This document shows positions 38,365-47,482 of a DNA stretch of 64,000 bases, piece after piece. The position numbers and the translations under genes were made by a program. Every line of letters starts with the position of its first letter. Within the stretch, counting starts at the first letter, position 1. Origin of the DNA: Klebsiella oxytoca NBRC 105695 (GTDB taxonomy: Bacteria; Pseudomonadota; Gammaproteobacteria; Enterobacterales; Enterobacteriaceae); the NCBI RefSeq assembly GCF_001598695.1, contig NZ_BCZK01000012.1, positions 1-64,000 of the forward strand. The letters are read 5' to 3'. Under the pieces are notes generated by a model. That model had not been told where the DNA came from. It did not search any database and saw nothing but the letters and a program-made list of their open reading frames with translations.

Positions 38365-40479
38365 TCAGTAAGCACCAAGGTCAGTCCATGCCTGGCCCGC
38401 AGCGCAGTTCAGATCCGGCTGGTCGCCCTGAGACCACCATTTCACCTGGTAGTTATGGCCTTTCCAGCTGACGGTTTCAAAGGTACCCCAGTTGCCGCCA
38501 TAAACGGTGCTGGCATCCCACAGCGGGTAAGGCGTCGTCGCGTCATCCGTGGAAGTGTCATCTTCCGCAGGAGTGGAGTCTTCTTCCGGTTCGACAGGCT
38601 CTACCGGAACCACGGTATCGTCCTCTTCCGGCTCAGGCTGCACCTGAGACGCCGACGGAACGGCAACCAGCACATAACGCTGCTGGGAAGAAGGCTCGCC
38701 CCAGGCATCACGAACGAACAGGGTGAACTGGAAGTTGGTGTTAACGGTCACTTCCGGAACGACGAACTCGATGACAGCACTGGTCTTGTCTGCCACGCTG
38801 ATTTCAGAAGGAACACCCCAGCTCCAGGTAATCTCGTCTTTATCTTCATCAGAGGAACCTTCACCAGAGAGCTGTACGGTAGAACCGCCCACAACGCGCA
38901 GTTCAATGGCAGCCTTCGGCGCGTGGTTGATCGCCGGTTCAGGCTGAACGCTATCGTCATCCTGTTCATCTGCCGGGTCGACGTTGATGCCTTCGAAATA
39001 GAACGGTTCCATATCGATAACTTCAGAGGCCATTTCATAGCCCAGACCTTCACGCGCGGCGTTCACCAGCACGCCGTTGTCCTGGTCGATAGTCCAGGTG
39101 AACATTCCTCCGAGCCCCAACTTCGCGGCGTACTCGCCCTTAGCTTTAACAGAACGCGGCGTGTCCAGAGACATGAACAGTTTGCTTTCCGGGTTGTAGA
39201 GGTAATCCGCATTGGCCACCTGGTCGGTATAGACGTTGAAACCGTTGCGGCCTTTCTGGTTTTCCAGGTCCAGGTAGTTATAAATAACGTCATACCATTC
39301 GGTGGTACCGGATTCGAAGGTACCGGTGGTAGTACCGGTACCCGGGTTATAGGAGCCTTTCAGCGGAGACAGAGATTCCAGCTCAACGCTGCGGCCATTG
39401 CGGGTATAACCGGCATAGCCAATGTTAATGCGGTCTGCCGGGAAGCCTTCGGCCAGCAGATGGTCGACGATGGTATTGACCGCCCAGCCGCCTTCTTCCA
39501 GCGCGTTCAGGTTGGTGTGATGGGACAGGGTTTCCGCCCACGGCGTACCGAAGAAGTCATAGGTCATCACGTTGATGCCGTACAGACCGGCCTGCAGCAG
39601 CGCTTTCACGTTGGAGTAATCGAAGGTCTTCACTACCGCGGAGCTGGCAATGGAGATTTTGACGTTGCTCAGACCGGCTGAATCCAGCTGCTTACGCAGC
39701 TCGCCGATCAGCAGCGCATAGTTTTCGCCGTCTTCCGGGCCGTAAGGGTTGCCCGCGCCTTCCGCGTTCGGGTATTCCCAGTCGATATCCACTTCGCTGA
39801 ACATCGGGAACTGTTTGAACAGTTTTACCACGCCTTTCGCGAAGGTTTTACGGGCGGAATCAGAAGCTGCGGTTTCGTGGAAGCCGTTACTCATGGTCCA
39901 GCCGCCGATGCTCATGGACAGCACCAGATCGTGACCCTGCTGCTTCGCTTTAGCCTGCAGATCGCGCAGGCCGCCGAGCAGACCTTTGGCATTCGCCTGA
40001 GTGACGGTTTTCGGATCGACGTCCCAGCCGCTGACGGAGTGGCCAACGTTAACGTAGGACTGGAAATCGCCCCACGGGTCGAGGAAGGTCGGCTCATATT
40101 TAACTTTTCCGCACTGCTCGGCGCCTTCGGCAACCACATCGCGGTACATCCCATCCACTTTATGGAAGCCGGTGACGCCGACGAAACCGACGATGATTTT
40201 GTCGTAAGCGGTAGGCGCAACGTTGGTCAGATCGTAACCGCGACCGCGGTTATCTTTCGAATCATCTCCCTGCAGGCGACCATCATACTGGGACCAGTCG
40301 GTGTAGTAGCCGAATACTTTGGGCTTAGCCGTGGAAGACTTGTACTGGTTATATACCGGCTTCGCGACGCGAGCAGAAGTATAGCTGTATGCGCTGACTT
40401 CTTTCGCTGGGTTAAAGCCGTCTGCGGCGTTGCTGGTTTCGGTCAGCGTATCGCCCTGAATCAGTTTGCTAGTAGCCAT
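38365..40479 (-). CDS. GH18 chitinase, signal-less, multidomain
   Basis: 704-residue chitinase. Catalytic GH18 barrel about residues 50-480: SMSIGGW near 188-194, the active motif SEVDIDWEYP with catalytic Glu235 (first motif position is Ser228, not Asp), and MTYDFFG. Then an Ig/PKD-like domain (about 510-610), an acidic linker, and a C-terminal CBM5/12-type domain with NYQVKWWSQGDQP. It starts MATSKLIQGDTL at 40479 with AAAGGAAA upstream and has no signal peptide. It resembles the Salmonella STM0018 chitinase, which is active on chitin and LacdiNAc (from memory). It degrades chitin-type polymers after export, presumably via the neighbouring holin and muramidase (inference). Confidence 0.92.
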   Translation of the reverse strand: MATSKLIQGDTLTETSNAADGFNPAKEVSAYSYTSARVAKPVYNQYKSSTAKPKVFGYYTDWSQYDGRLQGDDSKDNRGRGYDLTNVAPTAYDKIIVGFVGVTGFHKVDGMYRDVVAEGAEQCGKVKYEPTFLDPWGDFQSYVNVGHSVSGWDVDPKTVTQANAKGLLGGLRDLQAKAKQQGHDLVLSMSIGGWTMSNGFHETAASDSARKTFAKGVVKLFKQFPMFSEVDIDWEYPNAEGAGNPYGPEDGENYALLIGELRKQLDSAGLSNVKISIASSAVVKTFDYSNVKALLQAGLYGINVMTYDFFGTPWAETLSHHTNLNALEEGGWAVNTIVDHLLAEGFPADRINIGYAGYTRNGRSVELESLSPLKGSYNPGTGTTTGTFESGTTEWYDVIYNYLDLENQKGRNGFNVYTDQVANADYLYNPESKLFMSLDTPRSVKAKGEYAAKLGLGGMFTWTIDQDNGVLVNAAREGLGYEMASEVIDMEPFYFEGINVDPADEQDDDSVQPEPAINHAPKAAIELRVVGGSTVQLSGEGSSDEDKDEITWSWGVPSEISVADKTSAVIEFVVPEVTVNTNFQFTLFVRDAWGEPSSQQRYVLVAVPSASQVQPEPEEDDTVVPVEPVEPEEDSTPAEDDTSTDDATTPYPLWDASTVYGGNWGTFETVSWKGHNYQVKWWSQGDQPDLNCAAGQAWTDLGAY

Positions 40480-40868
40480 TATTAATTTCCTTTTAAGCTT
40501 GAAAAATTGTCGCAGTTCGTTCTGCCGGACCAATAATTCAATGCTTACGAGACAATGGCTAATCACATAACATCATGTTTTCAACATCTCATTCACGCTA
40601 TTTTATGCGAGAAAAATGATGGCGGTAATTCTTAAATCATCAGCGGATATACGTATCTCAGCAAAATCATGGCGAAAACATCAGCAGCACATTAAATCTC
40701 ATTTATCAGTGGGTTAAATATCATTTACTTTACATGAGATTATGTGATTAAGCTCTCATCATCAAATGACATTAGAATAATACGAATGACAAGTAATAGA
40801 TTAAGCCAATTCTCGTACAATATATTGAACCCACGCAATCAGGATCTCTATATCTAAAGGACGACAAC
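40480..40868. promoter_or_regulatory. Divergent control region, chitinase / CadC-like gene
   Basis: 389-bp A+T-rich spacer between divergent genes. TCTCAT occurs at 40587-40592, 40697-40702 and 40754-40759. AATCTCAT (40695-40702) pairs with ATGAGATT (40734-40741) as an inverted repeat. These are candidate operators for the CadC-like or LysR regulator, not verified. No ORF or RNA gene seen. Confidence 0.5.
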
Positions 40869-41312
40869 ATGAAAACTTATCTCATCAATGATAATTGCGT
40901 TTACAACGAAGGAAAGTATGAGCTGAGAACCACCTCAAACTCACAGGTCATTAAAATGACGGCAATGAGGGCGAAGTGCCTGAGCTTCATCATCGAAAAT
41001 GCAAATATGGATATTATTGAACGGCAAAAAATAACTTCAGAATTATGGGGAAGCCGTAGTCACTTTGTGAATGACGCAAATTTAACGCAAATACTCTACT
41101 TAATCAGAAGAGATCTGAAGTCCCTTGGGATAAATGACCTGTTTATCACCATCCCAAGACAGGGCATTCAGGTTAATAAAGAGATTCCTATTAAAGCCAT
41201 GGAGAGCGAAAAGAAAGGAACAAAACGACAGGTGTTCAGAAAGACGCTGGCAGCATTAACCACCGTGTTTTCTGTCACCCTCGGCACGGTGATGTACCTG
41301 CACATTCATTAA
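40869..41312 (+). CDS. CadC/ToxR-like membrane-tethered regulator
   Basis: 147-residue protein. Residues 1 to about 110 form an OmpR/CadC-type winged helix (KMTAMRAKCLSFIIENAN, RQKITSELWGSR, NLTQILYLIRRDLKSLGI, ITIPRQGIQV). A basic stretch (KKGTKRQVFRK) precedes one membrane helix, about residues 125-142, and the protein stops five residues later (YLHIH). It therefore lacks the periplasmic sensor of CadC or ToxR. AAAGGA precedes ATG 40869. It is followed by the muramidase gene with a 16-nt gap, so they are co-transcribed, and it is divergent from the chitinase, its probable target (inference). Confidence 0.78.
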   Translation: MKTYLINDNCVYNEGKYELRTTSNSQVIKMTAMRAKCLSFIIENANMDIIERQKITSELWGSRSHFVNDANLTQILYLIRRDLKSLGINDLFITIPRQGIQVNKEIPIKAMESEKKGTKRQVFRKTLAALTTVFSVTLGTVMYLHIH

Positions 41313-41328
41313 TTCAAGGAAATGAAAA

Positions 41329-41862
41329 ATGAACCCGATTATTGATGGTATTTTAGTAATGGAAGGCGGCTATACCAACAATCCTAAAGATAAAGGTGGA
41401 GCCACCAACTGGGGGATCACTGAGGCAACGGCCCGAGCTCATGGTTATACAGGAGAGATGATCAACCTGACGCGAGCTGAAGCTTTTTCTATCCTCGAAG
41501 AGGATTACTGGATCAAACCCGGATTTGAGCAGATCTCAACTATATCCTGGCCCATTTCTTTCGAACTCTGCGATGCCGCAGTCAATATTGGCCCCCACTA
41601 TCCTTGCGTCTGGCTACAGCGCTGGCTCAACGCGCTAAACCGGGAAGAAAAAAGTTACCAGGATATCAAAACCGATGGCAAGATTGGCCCTCGGACCCTC
41701 TCCGCTCTCAATCACTTTCTGACCTTAAGGGGCAAACAGGGTGAAGAAGTGCTGATAAAAGCGCTCAACTGCAGCCAGGGAGCCTACTATCTGGATATCA
41801 CAGAAAAAAACAAAGGTAATGAAGAGTTTATTTATGGCTGGATGAAGGCCAGAATCACCTAA
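41329..41862 (+). CDS. GH108-type muramidase (endolysin)
   Basis: 177-residue peptidoglycan hydrolase of the GH108/ZliS/TtsA kind. N-terminal MEGGYTNNPKDKGGATNWGIT carries the catalytic Glu12. A C-terminal peptidoglycan-binding domain is recognised by KTDGKIGPRTLSALNHF. No signal peptide, so it needs a holin or another route to reach the wall. Related TtsA releases typhoid toxin in S. Typhi (established). It is in an operon with the CadC-like regulator (AAGGAA before ATG) and faces a convergent holin gene. No other phage genes are nearby, arguing for a secretion role rather than prophage lysis. Confidence 0.85.
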   Translation: MNPIIDGILVMEGGYTNNPKDKGGATNWGITEATARAHGYTGEMINLTRAEAFSILEEDYWIKPGFEQISTISWPISFELCDAAVNIGPHYPCVWLQRWLNALNREEKSYQDIKTDGKIGPRTLSALNHFLTLRGKQGEEVLIKALNCSQGAYYLDITEKNKGNEEFIYGWMKARIT

Positions 41863-41880
41863 GATCATCGTGGCAATACA

Positions 41881-41916
41881 GCTAATAAAAGACTCAGGGA
41901 CGAGACTTTTATTAGC
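41881..41916. terminator. Bidirectional terminator, muramidase / holin
   Basis: Long palindrome GCTAATAAAAG (41881-41891) / CTTTTATTAGC (41906-41916) with inner CTC/GAG; A/T arms give T-rich ends on both strands. Confidence 0.7.
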
Positions 41917-41938
41917 ATAAATATAGACTGGACATCAC

Positions 41939-42286
41939 TTAATGAATTTTTGCATTTTCCAGAGCCTTTTTAATCTTCTCGCCAAGAATTTTCAAAATCG
42001 GCCCTGCAAATACCCCGCCAAGCCCCGCGGCGAGCAACACCATATTAAAACTAAGCTCTTTTTCAATCGCCACGGCGCTGAGCAAAAAACTAGTAAAACA
42101 GGAAACCACAACCTGGGTTAAACAGTGCATGATGCCCTTATGGGAATGATCATCACCTTCTTGCTTATCACGCCGGATAAGGTAGCTAACAAACCCGCCC
42201 CAGGCTCCGATAGCAATAATGGTGATAAAAATTTCGACTTCCAGCAAAACGACTTCCGTTGTCGCCAAATGATTTGGAATAGACAT
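41939..42286 (-). CDS. Phage-type holin
   Basis: 115-residue membrane protein with three hydrophobic segments: EIFITIIAIGAWGGFVSYL, CLTQVVVSCFTSFLLSAV and NMVLLAAGLGGVFAGPIL. It has a charged loop (RRDKQEGDDHSHK) and a basic tail (GEKIKKALENAK), the usual class I holin plan; LydA-type holins look alike. ATG 42286 (MSIPNHLATTE) has AAGGAG 8 nt upstream; the longer start is unsupported. It is convergent with the muramidase and downstream of the LysR gene. It would open the inner membrane to the muramidase or the signal-less chitinase (inference). Confidence 0.8.
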   Translation of the reverse strand: MSIPNHLATTEVVLLEVEIFITIIAIGAWGGFVSYLIRRDKQEGDDHSHKGIMHCLTQVVVSCFTSFLLSAVAIEKELSFNMVLLAAGLGGVFAGPILKILGEKIKKALENAKIH

Positions 42287-42410
42287 AGAACACTCCTTGA
42301 TGAAGGCGTACAAAATGGTACCCAATAAGTGTAAAGAGGTTAGCTATTTACCAGTAATCAAAGAGCATCAAACCAAACCATATTAACTATATCGTTTGAA
42401 GTGATACTCC

Positions 42411-43358
42411 TCAGCGACGAAATGATGACAGAGTGTGTAACATGGAAACAATTTCATTTATCACTGATATATTTTTACTGTTTCTGTTCCATGATGCATA
42501 AATCTGTATAGATTTAAAAGTAAGTTCCGGTGGCGGTTGCACAAACTTAATATCATATTTACGCTGATTCTTATAGAATAGCGCCAACTTCAACGGCATT
42601 AAGGCTATGAATGAAGTACGTTCAATCATACTCATTAAGCCATTAAGGGAGTCGCTACGATAGCCAATAATACGTGAGCCTTTATAATAAAGATCATCTT
42701 TAAAAAGACCCTTATCATTAATAATCATCGGGGAGTGCATGCCCGGCTGATACATCGCATGACGGGAGGAATAGAAATGATGTAATGAAAGATGAGGTAA
42801 GGTGCTTAAGATATGATTACTGGCAAAAATGCAGACAAAGCTTTTGAAACTATCGATCAGCTGATTATCAATCCCGGGGACGTTCAACGGCTCGGTACCA
42901 ATCAGAACATCACATTCTGCTGTAAGCAGTAGCTCCGTCATCATCTCACGAGAGAGATTTCTTGATGAATAATGGTTGAGTAATACCCGTTCAAAGATAT
43001 CTCCGGCATAAAGCTGTGAGAGATAGTAAGCCTCAACGATATCACCGCCTAAAATAGTCAGCCGGGCATCACGACTCCCTTTATGCTCGGGAATAAAGGT
43101 ACTATTTATCAGTTCCATAACCTGACGGAAATTTTGATGGATCTCGATCGCTTTAGCGGTGGGTAACAGGCCATCTTTACCACGGATAAACAACTCTTCC
43201 TGATAATAGCTCTGTAAACGGCGAAGCGCCAACGAGACCGCCGCCGGAGTGATACCAAGTTTTTTTGCTGCTTTGGCAGCATTTCCAGCTGAAATAACAG
43301 CGTCAAGGGTCTTGATTAAATTGTAATCAAAATCCTTGTTGGCACCTTTCGATCCCAT
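42411..43358 (-). CDS. LysR-family regulator of the chitinase island
   Basis: 315-residue LysR-type regulator. Helix-turn-helix AVISAGNAAKAAKKLGITPAAVSLALRRLQ near residues 17-47, then a long effector domain. In Serratia a LysR protein (ChiR) controls chitinases, so this one may play the same role; it sits 125 bp upstream of the holin in the same direction. Its own start is 168 bp from the dnaJ stop, across the dnaJ terminator. The effector is unknown. Confidence 0.82.
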   Translation of the reverse strand: MGSKGANKDFDYNLIKTLDAVISAGNAAKAAKKLGITPAAVSLALRRLQSYYQEELFIRGKDGLLPTAKAIEIHQNFRQVMELINSTFIPEHKGSRDARLTILGGDIVEAYYLSQLYAGDIFERVLLNHYSSRNLSREMMTELLLTAECDVLIGTEPLNVPGIDNQLIDSFKSFVCIFASNHILSTLPHLSLHHFYSSRHAMYQPGMHSPMIINDKGLFKDDLYYKGSRIIGYRSDSLNGLMSMIERTSFIALMPLKLALFYKNQRKYDIKFVQPPPELTFKSIQIYASWNRNSKNISVINEIVSMLHTLSSFRR

Positions 43359-43468
43359 CCGCTGTCAGCCTCTAAAAACGAAAAAAGCAATATAGATAAT
43401 ACTCAAAATAAATCAATTCTTAGCCCTTATAAATAATAGGTTAATTAAAAAGATAGGGGCTGCGGATA

Positions 43469-43498
43469 GAAAAAAGCCTGAGCGCGAAGGCCCAGGCT
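43469..43498 (-). terminator. dnaJ terminator
   Basis: Minus strand AGCCTG...CAGGCT stem (43475-43498) followed by TTTTTT. Confidence 0.85.
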
Positions 43499-43525
43499 TA
43501 GTGGAAGACTGAAAATGAAATGCAA

Positions 43526-44659
43526 TTAGCGGGTCAAATCATCGAAAAATTTCTTCACGCCATCGAAGAAACTTTTGGAGCGCGGGCTATTCTTTTCACC
43601 CGTTGGGCCACCAAAGCTTTCCTGCAGATCTTTCAGCAGCTGCTTTTGTTTATCGTTCAGACCAACCGGCGTTTCGACGACCACGCGGCACAGCAGATCG
43701 CCCTGCGCGCCGCCGCGAACGGACTTCACGCCTTTACCGCGCATCCGGAACAGCTTACCTGTCTGCGTCTCGCCCGGTATTTTAAGATTTACACGACCGT
43801 CCAGCGTCGGGACTTCGATTTCACCGCCGAGAGCAGCCATAGTGAAGTTGATCGGTACTTCACAGTACAGATTATTTCCTTCACGCTCGAAAATGGCGTG
43901 CTGCTTAACCTGAACCTGAACATACAGATCGCCTGCCGGTGCGCCATGCTCGCCGGCTTCACCTTCACCTGCCAGACGAATACGGTCGCCGGTATCAACG
44001 CCCGCCGGGATTTTAACCGACAGCGTTTTCGTTTTCTCGACGCGGCCATGACCGTGACATTTATTGCACGGATCTTTGATCAGCGTACCGCGTCCCTGAC
44101 AGTGCGGACAGGTCTGCTGAACGGCGAAGAAGCCCTGGCGCATCTGAACCTGGCCTGCCCCGTGGCAGGTCGGACAGGTCTGCGGCTGGCTGCCCGCTTT
44201 GGCGCCGCTGCCGTGACAAACGTCGCACTCTTCCAGAGTCGGGATACGGATCTCTTTCGTTACACCGCGAACGGCTTCTTCGAGCGTAAGATCCATGTTA
44301 TAGCGCAGGTCTGAACCGCGCGATGCGCGCTGACGACCACGTCCGCCGCCGAAAATATCGCCGAAAACATCGCCAAAGATATCGCTGAAATCCGCGCCGC
44401 CGCCAAAACCGCCGCCGCCCCCCATACCGCCCTGCTCAAACGCAGCATGGCCGTACTGATCGTAAGCTGCACGCTTCTGGGCATCAGTCAGGATTTCATA
44501 CGCTTCTTTGATTTCTTTAAACTTTGATTCTGCCTCTTTATCGCCCTGGTTGCGGTCCGGGTGATACTTCATGGCCAGGCGCTTGTACGCCTTTTTGATT
44601 TCACGCTCTTCCGCTGTTTTGGAAACGCCTAAAATCTCGTAATAGTCTTGCTTTGCCAT
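43526..44659 (-). CDS. dnaJ: Hsp40 co-chaperone DnaJ
   Basis: 377-residue co-chaperone that delivers substrates to DnaK and stimulates its ATPase. J domain with YHPDRN (HPD), G/F-rich linker ([15 protein letters not shown]), four CxxCxGxG zinc repeats ([32 protein letters not shown]), C-terminal substrate domains. In the usual operon with dnaK. Confidence 0.98.
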   Translation of the reverse strand: MAKQDYYEILGVSKTAEEREIKKAYKRLAMKYHPDRNQGDKEAESKFKEIKEAYEILTDAQKRAAYDQYGHAAFEQGGMGGGGGFGGGADFSDIFGDVFGDIFGGGRGRQRASRGSDLRYNMDLTLEEAVRGVTKEIRIPTLEECDVCHGSGAKAGSQPQTCPTCHGAGQVQMRQGFFAVQQTCPHCQGRGTLIKDPCNKCHGHGRVEKTKTLSVKIPAGVDTGDRIRLAGEGEAGEHGAPAGDLYVQVQVKQHAIFEREGNNLYCEVPINFTMAALGGEIEVPTLDGRVNLKIPGETQTGKLFRMRGKGVKSVRGGAQGDLLCRVVVETPVGLNDKQKQLLKDLQESFGGPTGEKNSPRSKSFFDGVKKFFDDLTR

Positions 44660-44746
44660 TGGTGTTTTTCAGCCCCTTAACATGCGTGCACGGGCGGAGA
44701 GGAAACCTCTTCGCCCGTGCCAGTGTTTTACCCGTTCAAAGGGCGA
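44660..44746 (-). ncRNA. dnaK-dnaJ intergenic RNA element (tpke11 position)
   Basis: 87-bp spacer holding a long stem GCACGGGCG-AGAGG (44688-44702) / CCTCT-CGCCCGTGC (44706-44720) with a 3-nt loop. E. coli annotates the small RNA tpke11 here; equivalence is by position only. No U-run, so it may instead be an mRNA processing or stability element. Confidence 0.45.
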
Positions 44747-46663
44747 TTATTTTTTGTCTTTCACTTCTTCGAACTCAGCGTCAACAACATCGTCGTCCTT
44801 CGCGTTGCTCTCGGAAGCGTCAGCGCCGCCAGCCTGCTGCTGTGCGTGCTGCTGCTGAGCGATTTCCATCAGCTTCTGGGAAGCCTGGGCCAGCGCCTGC
44901 ATTTTCGCTTCAATATCGGCTTTATCTTCACCTTTCAGGGAAGTTTCCAGCGCGGTCAATGCAGACTCGATAGCGGTTTTATCGTCAGCCGGCAGTTTAT
45001 CGCCCGCTTCTTCAACCTGCTTACGGGTGCTGTGCAGCAGATGGTCACCCTGGTTACGGGTCTGAACCAGTTCTTCAAACTTACGGTCAGATTCCGCGTT
45101 AGCTTCTGCTTCACGAACCATTTTCTGGATCTCTTCTTCGTTCAGGCCAGAAGAGGCTTTGATGGTGATCTTTTGCTCTTTACCGCTGTTTTTGTCTTTC
45201 GCGGAAACGTGCAGGATACCGTCGGCGTCAATATCGAAGGTGACTTCGATCTGCGGCATGCCGCGCGGCGCCGGGTTAATCCCATCCAGGTTGAACTGAC
45301 CCAGAGATTTGTTATCAGATGCGCGTTTACGCTCACCCTGCAGCACATGGATGGTTACCGCAGACTGGTTGTCTTCCGCAGTAGAGAACACCTGGCTGTG
45401 CTTAGTCGGGATAGTGGTGTTCTTGTTGATCAGCGCAGTCATCACGCCGCCCATGGTTTCGATACCCAGAGAAAGCGGGGTAACGTCCAGCAGCAGTACG
45501 TCTTTTACTTCACCGGTCAGAACACCGCCCTGGACAGCTGCGCCAATGGCCACGGCTTCGTCCGGGTTAACGTCTTTACGCGGCTCTTTACCAAAGAACT
45601 CAGCAACTTTCTTCTGCACCATTGGCATACGAGTCTGGCCGCCAACGAGAATAACGTCGTTGATGTCAGACACGGACAGGCCAGCATCCTGCAGAGCAAC
45701 TTTCAGCGGCTCGATGGAACGGTTAACCAGATCTTCTACCAGGCTTTCCAGTTTCGCACGGGTCACTTTAATGTTCATGTGTTTCGGACCGGTGGCATCT
45801 GCGGTGATGTACGGCAGATTCACGTCGGTCTGCTGAGCAGAAGAGAGTTCAATCTTCGCTTTCTCAGCGGCTTCTTTCAGGCGCTGCATCGCCAGCGGGT
45901 CGTTACGCAGGTCGATGCCCTGATCTTTCTTAAACTCGTCAACGAGGTAGTTGATCAGACGGGTGTCGAAGTCTTCGCCGCCCAGGTGGGTGTCACCGTT
46001 GGTCGCCAGAACTTCGAAGGTTTTTTCACCGTCAACTTCGTCGATTTCGATAATGGAGATATCGAAAGTACCACCACCAAGGTCGTATACCGCAATAGTA
46101 CGGTTGCCGACTTCTTTATCCAGACCGTAAGCCAGCGCAGCGGCTGTCGGTTCGTTGATGATACGTTTGACTTCCAGACCTGCGATACGGCCGGCGTCTT
46201 TGGTTGCCTGACGCTGAGCATCGTTGAAGTAAGCTGGTACGGTGATTACCGCTTCAGTTACCGGTTCGCCCAGGTAATCTTCAGCCGTTTTCTTCATTTT
46301 CTTCAGCACTTCAGCAGAGATCTGCGGCGGTGCGGTTTTGGTGCCTTTCACATCAAGCCATGCGTCGCCGTTATCTGCGGCCACGATTTTGTACGGCATG
46401 ATAGAAACGTCACGCTGGACTTCTTCGTCCTGGAAGCGGCGGCCAATCAGGCGTTTAATCGCAAACAGGGTGTTTTGCGGGTTTGTCACTGCCTGACGTT
46501 TAGCCGGCTGACCAACCAGAGTTTCACCATCCTGGGTATAGGCAATGATAGAAGGCGTGGTGCGATCGCCTTCGGCGTTCTCCAGCACGCGTGCAGTAGT
46601 GCCATCCATAATCGCTACACAAGAGTTGGTAGTACCCAGGTCGATACCAATAATTTTACCCAT
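44747..46663 (-). CDS. dnaK: Hsp70 chaperone DnaK
   Basis: 638-residue ATP-dependent chaperone. Phosphate-binding motifs [13 protein letters not shown] and [13 protein letters not shown], the connecting linker with [13 protein letters not shown], and the lid ending in acidic EFEEVKDKK. It assists folding and controls sigma-32. Two sigma-32 promoters lie upstream on the minus strand. First gene of dnaKJ. Confidence 0.99.
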   Translation of the reverse strand: MGKIIGIDLGTTNSCVAIMDGTTARVLENAEGDRTTPSIIAYTQDGETLVGQPAKRQAVTNPQNTLFAIKRLIGRRFQDEEVQRDVSIMPYKIVAADNGDAWLDVKGTKTAPPQISAEVLKKMKKTAEDYLGEPVTEAVITVPAYFNDAQRQATKDAGRIAGLEVKRIINEPTAAALAYGLDKEVGNRTIAVYDLGGGTFDISIIEIDEVDGEKTFEVLATNGDTHLGGEDFDTRLINYLVDEFKKDQGIDLRNDPLAMQRLKEAAEKAKIELSSAQQTDVNLPYITADATGPKHMNIKVTRAKLESLVEDLVNRSIEPLKVALQDAGLSVSDINDVILVGGQTRMPMVQKKVAEFFGKEPRKDVNPDEAVAIGAAVQGGVLTGEVKDVLLLDVTPLSLGIETMGGVMTALINKNTTIPTKHSQVFSTAEDNQSAVTIHVLQGERKRASDNKSLGQFNLDGINPAPRGMPQIEVTFDIDADGILHVSAKDKNSGKEQKITIKASSGLNEEEIQKMVREAEANAESDRKFEELVQTRNQGDHLLHSTRKQVEEAGDKLPADDKTAIESALTALETSLKGEDKADIEAKMQALAQASQKLMEIAQQQHAQQQAGGADASESNAKDDDVVDAEFEEVKDKK

Positions 46664-46710
46664 CTAAACGTCTCCACTAAAAATTCAGTCAACATGTGGT
46701 TGTGAACCTG

Positions 46711-46738
46711 TAATAAGGGCGAAACGTGCGGTTTCAAC
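46711..46738 (-). promoter_or_regulatory. dnaK heat-shock promoter P2 (sigma-32)
   Basis: Minus strand GTTGAA, 13-nt spacer, CCCTTATT, aligned with E. coli dnaK P2 as I remember it. Confidence 0.6.
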
Positions 46739-46784
46739 TACCCAGACATCATTTTTTTTTCAGGTTCATTCACTGCGGTTGACT

Positions 46785-46822
46785 ACAAGATGGGGTCACC
46801 CGCGACTTCATCAAGGGGGGGA
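46785..46822 (-). promoter_or_regulatory. dnaK heat-shock promoter P1 (sigma-32)
   Basis: Minus strand CCCCCCTTGATGAA then CCCCATCTTG, 15 nt between CTTGA and CCCCAT; this is the sigma-32 consensus and matches E. coli dnaK P1. Confidence 0.88.
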
Positions 46823-47049
46823 TACGAAAAATTTTTACTCTGACCGCGCCGCCGGGTACGTCCCGGCAGCCGAAAACGCGCGAAATGCCGCGCTAAAAAC
46901 GCCCATTACATAATTTAAAATTATTATTAAACCTAAATACATTCACACCGTAATTGACATAATCCGCAATCATTACGTGCTAAATACAATAAAGTTCCAG
47001 TGATAAAATGCGTCGTCCTAATAACCCATCTAATAATCAGGAAATCCTC

Positions 47050-47454
47050 ATGAAATCACTGATTCATATATCAGCAGGATTATTTTTGAGCGCGACGTTA
47101 GCCACGTCGGCGTCCGCTAACGATCATAAAATTTTAGGGGTTGTCGCCATGCCGCGAAATGAGACTAACGATCTCACCCTGAAGCTACCGATATGCAGGG
47201 TAATTAAGCGTATCCAGCTGACTGCCGATCGCGGCGATGTCCAGCTGTCCGGCGCAACGGTGTACTTCAAAGTCAGCAACAGCGCCAGCCAAAGCCTCAG
47301 CGTCCCGTCAACGATAAAAGAAGGGGAAACGACCGGCTGGATTAATATTAATAGCGACAACGACAACAAACGCTGCGTTAAAAAAATCGCTTTTTCTGGT
47401 CACACCATTAACTCTTCCGATATGGCCTCGCTAAAAATTATCGGCGACGATTAA
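47050..47454 (+). CDS. yaaI: Conserved secreted protein YaaI
   Basis: 134-residue UPF0412 protein with a Sec signal peptide ([23 protein letters not shown]) and mature [19 protein letters not shown]. The fold is predicted beta-rich; two cysteines ([12 protein letters not shown]) may pair in the periplasm. ATG 47050 with AGGAA upstream is used, not the earlier in-frame start at 47008. The function is unknown in E. coli as well. Divergent from dnaK. Confidence 0.88.
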   Translation: MKSLIHISAGLFLSATLATSASANDHKILGVVAMPRNETNDLTLKLPICRVIKRIQLTADRGDVQLSGATVYFKVSNSASQSLSVPSTIKEGETTGWININSDNDNKRCVKKIAFSGHTINSSDMASLKIIGDD

Positions 47455-47482
47455 TATTCCGGTTCACATTATCAAAACGCTT

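Larger units (their letters stand above)
46664..47049. other. dnaK / yaaI divergent intergenic region
   Basis: 386-bp spacer containing both heat-shock promoters of dnaK and, beyond them, the A+T-rich yaaI promoter side. No other gene seen. Confidence 0.7.

Noticed and set aside
38455-39681. 408-codon plus-strand reading frame.
   Set aside because: Antisense to the chitinase gene, no start signal, low-complexity composition.
41329-42286. Remnant prophage lysis cassette.
   Set aside because: No integrase, structural or other phage genes adjoin, genes are convergent, and both are intact beside signal-less chitinases; a secretion role fits better, though phage ancestry is likely.
44717-46705. 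Long reading frame of 662 codons on the plus strand.
   Set aside because: Antisense shadow of dnaK caused by its codon bias.
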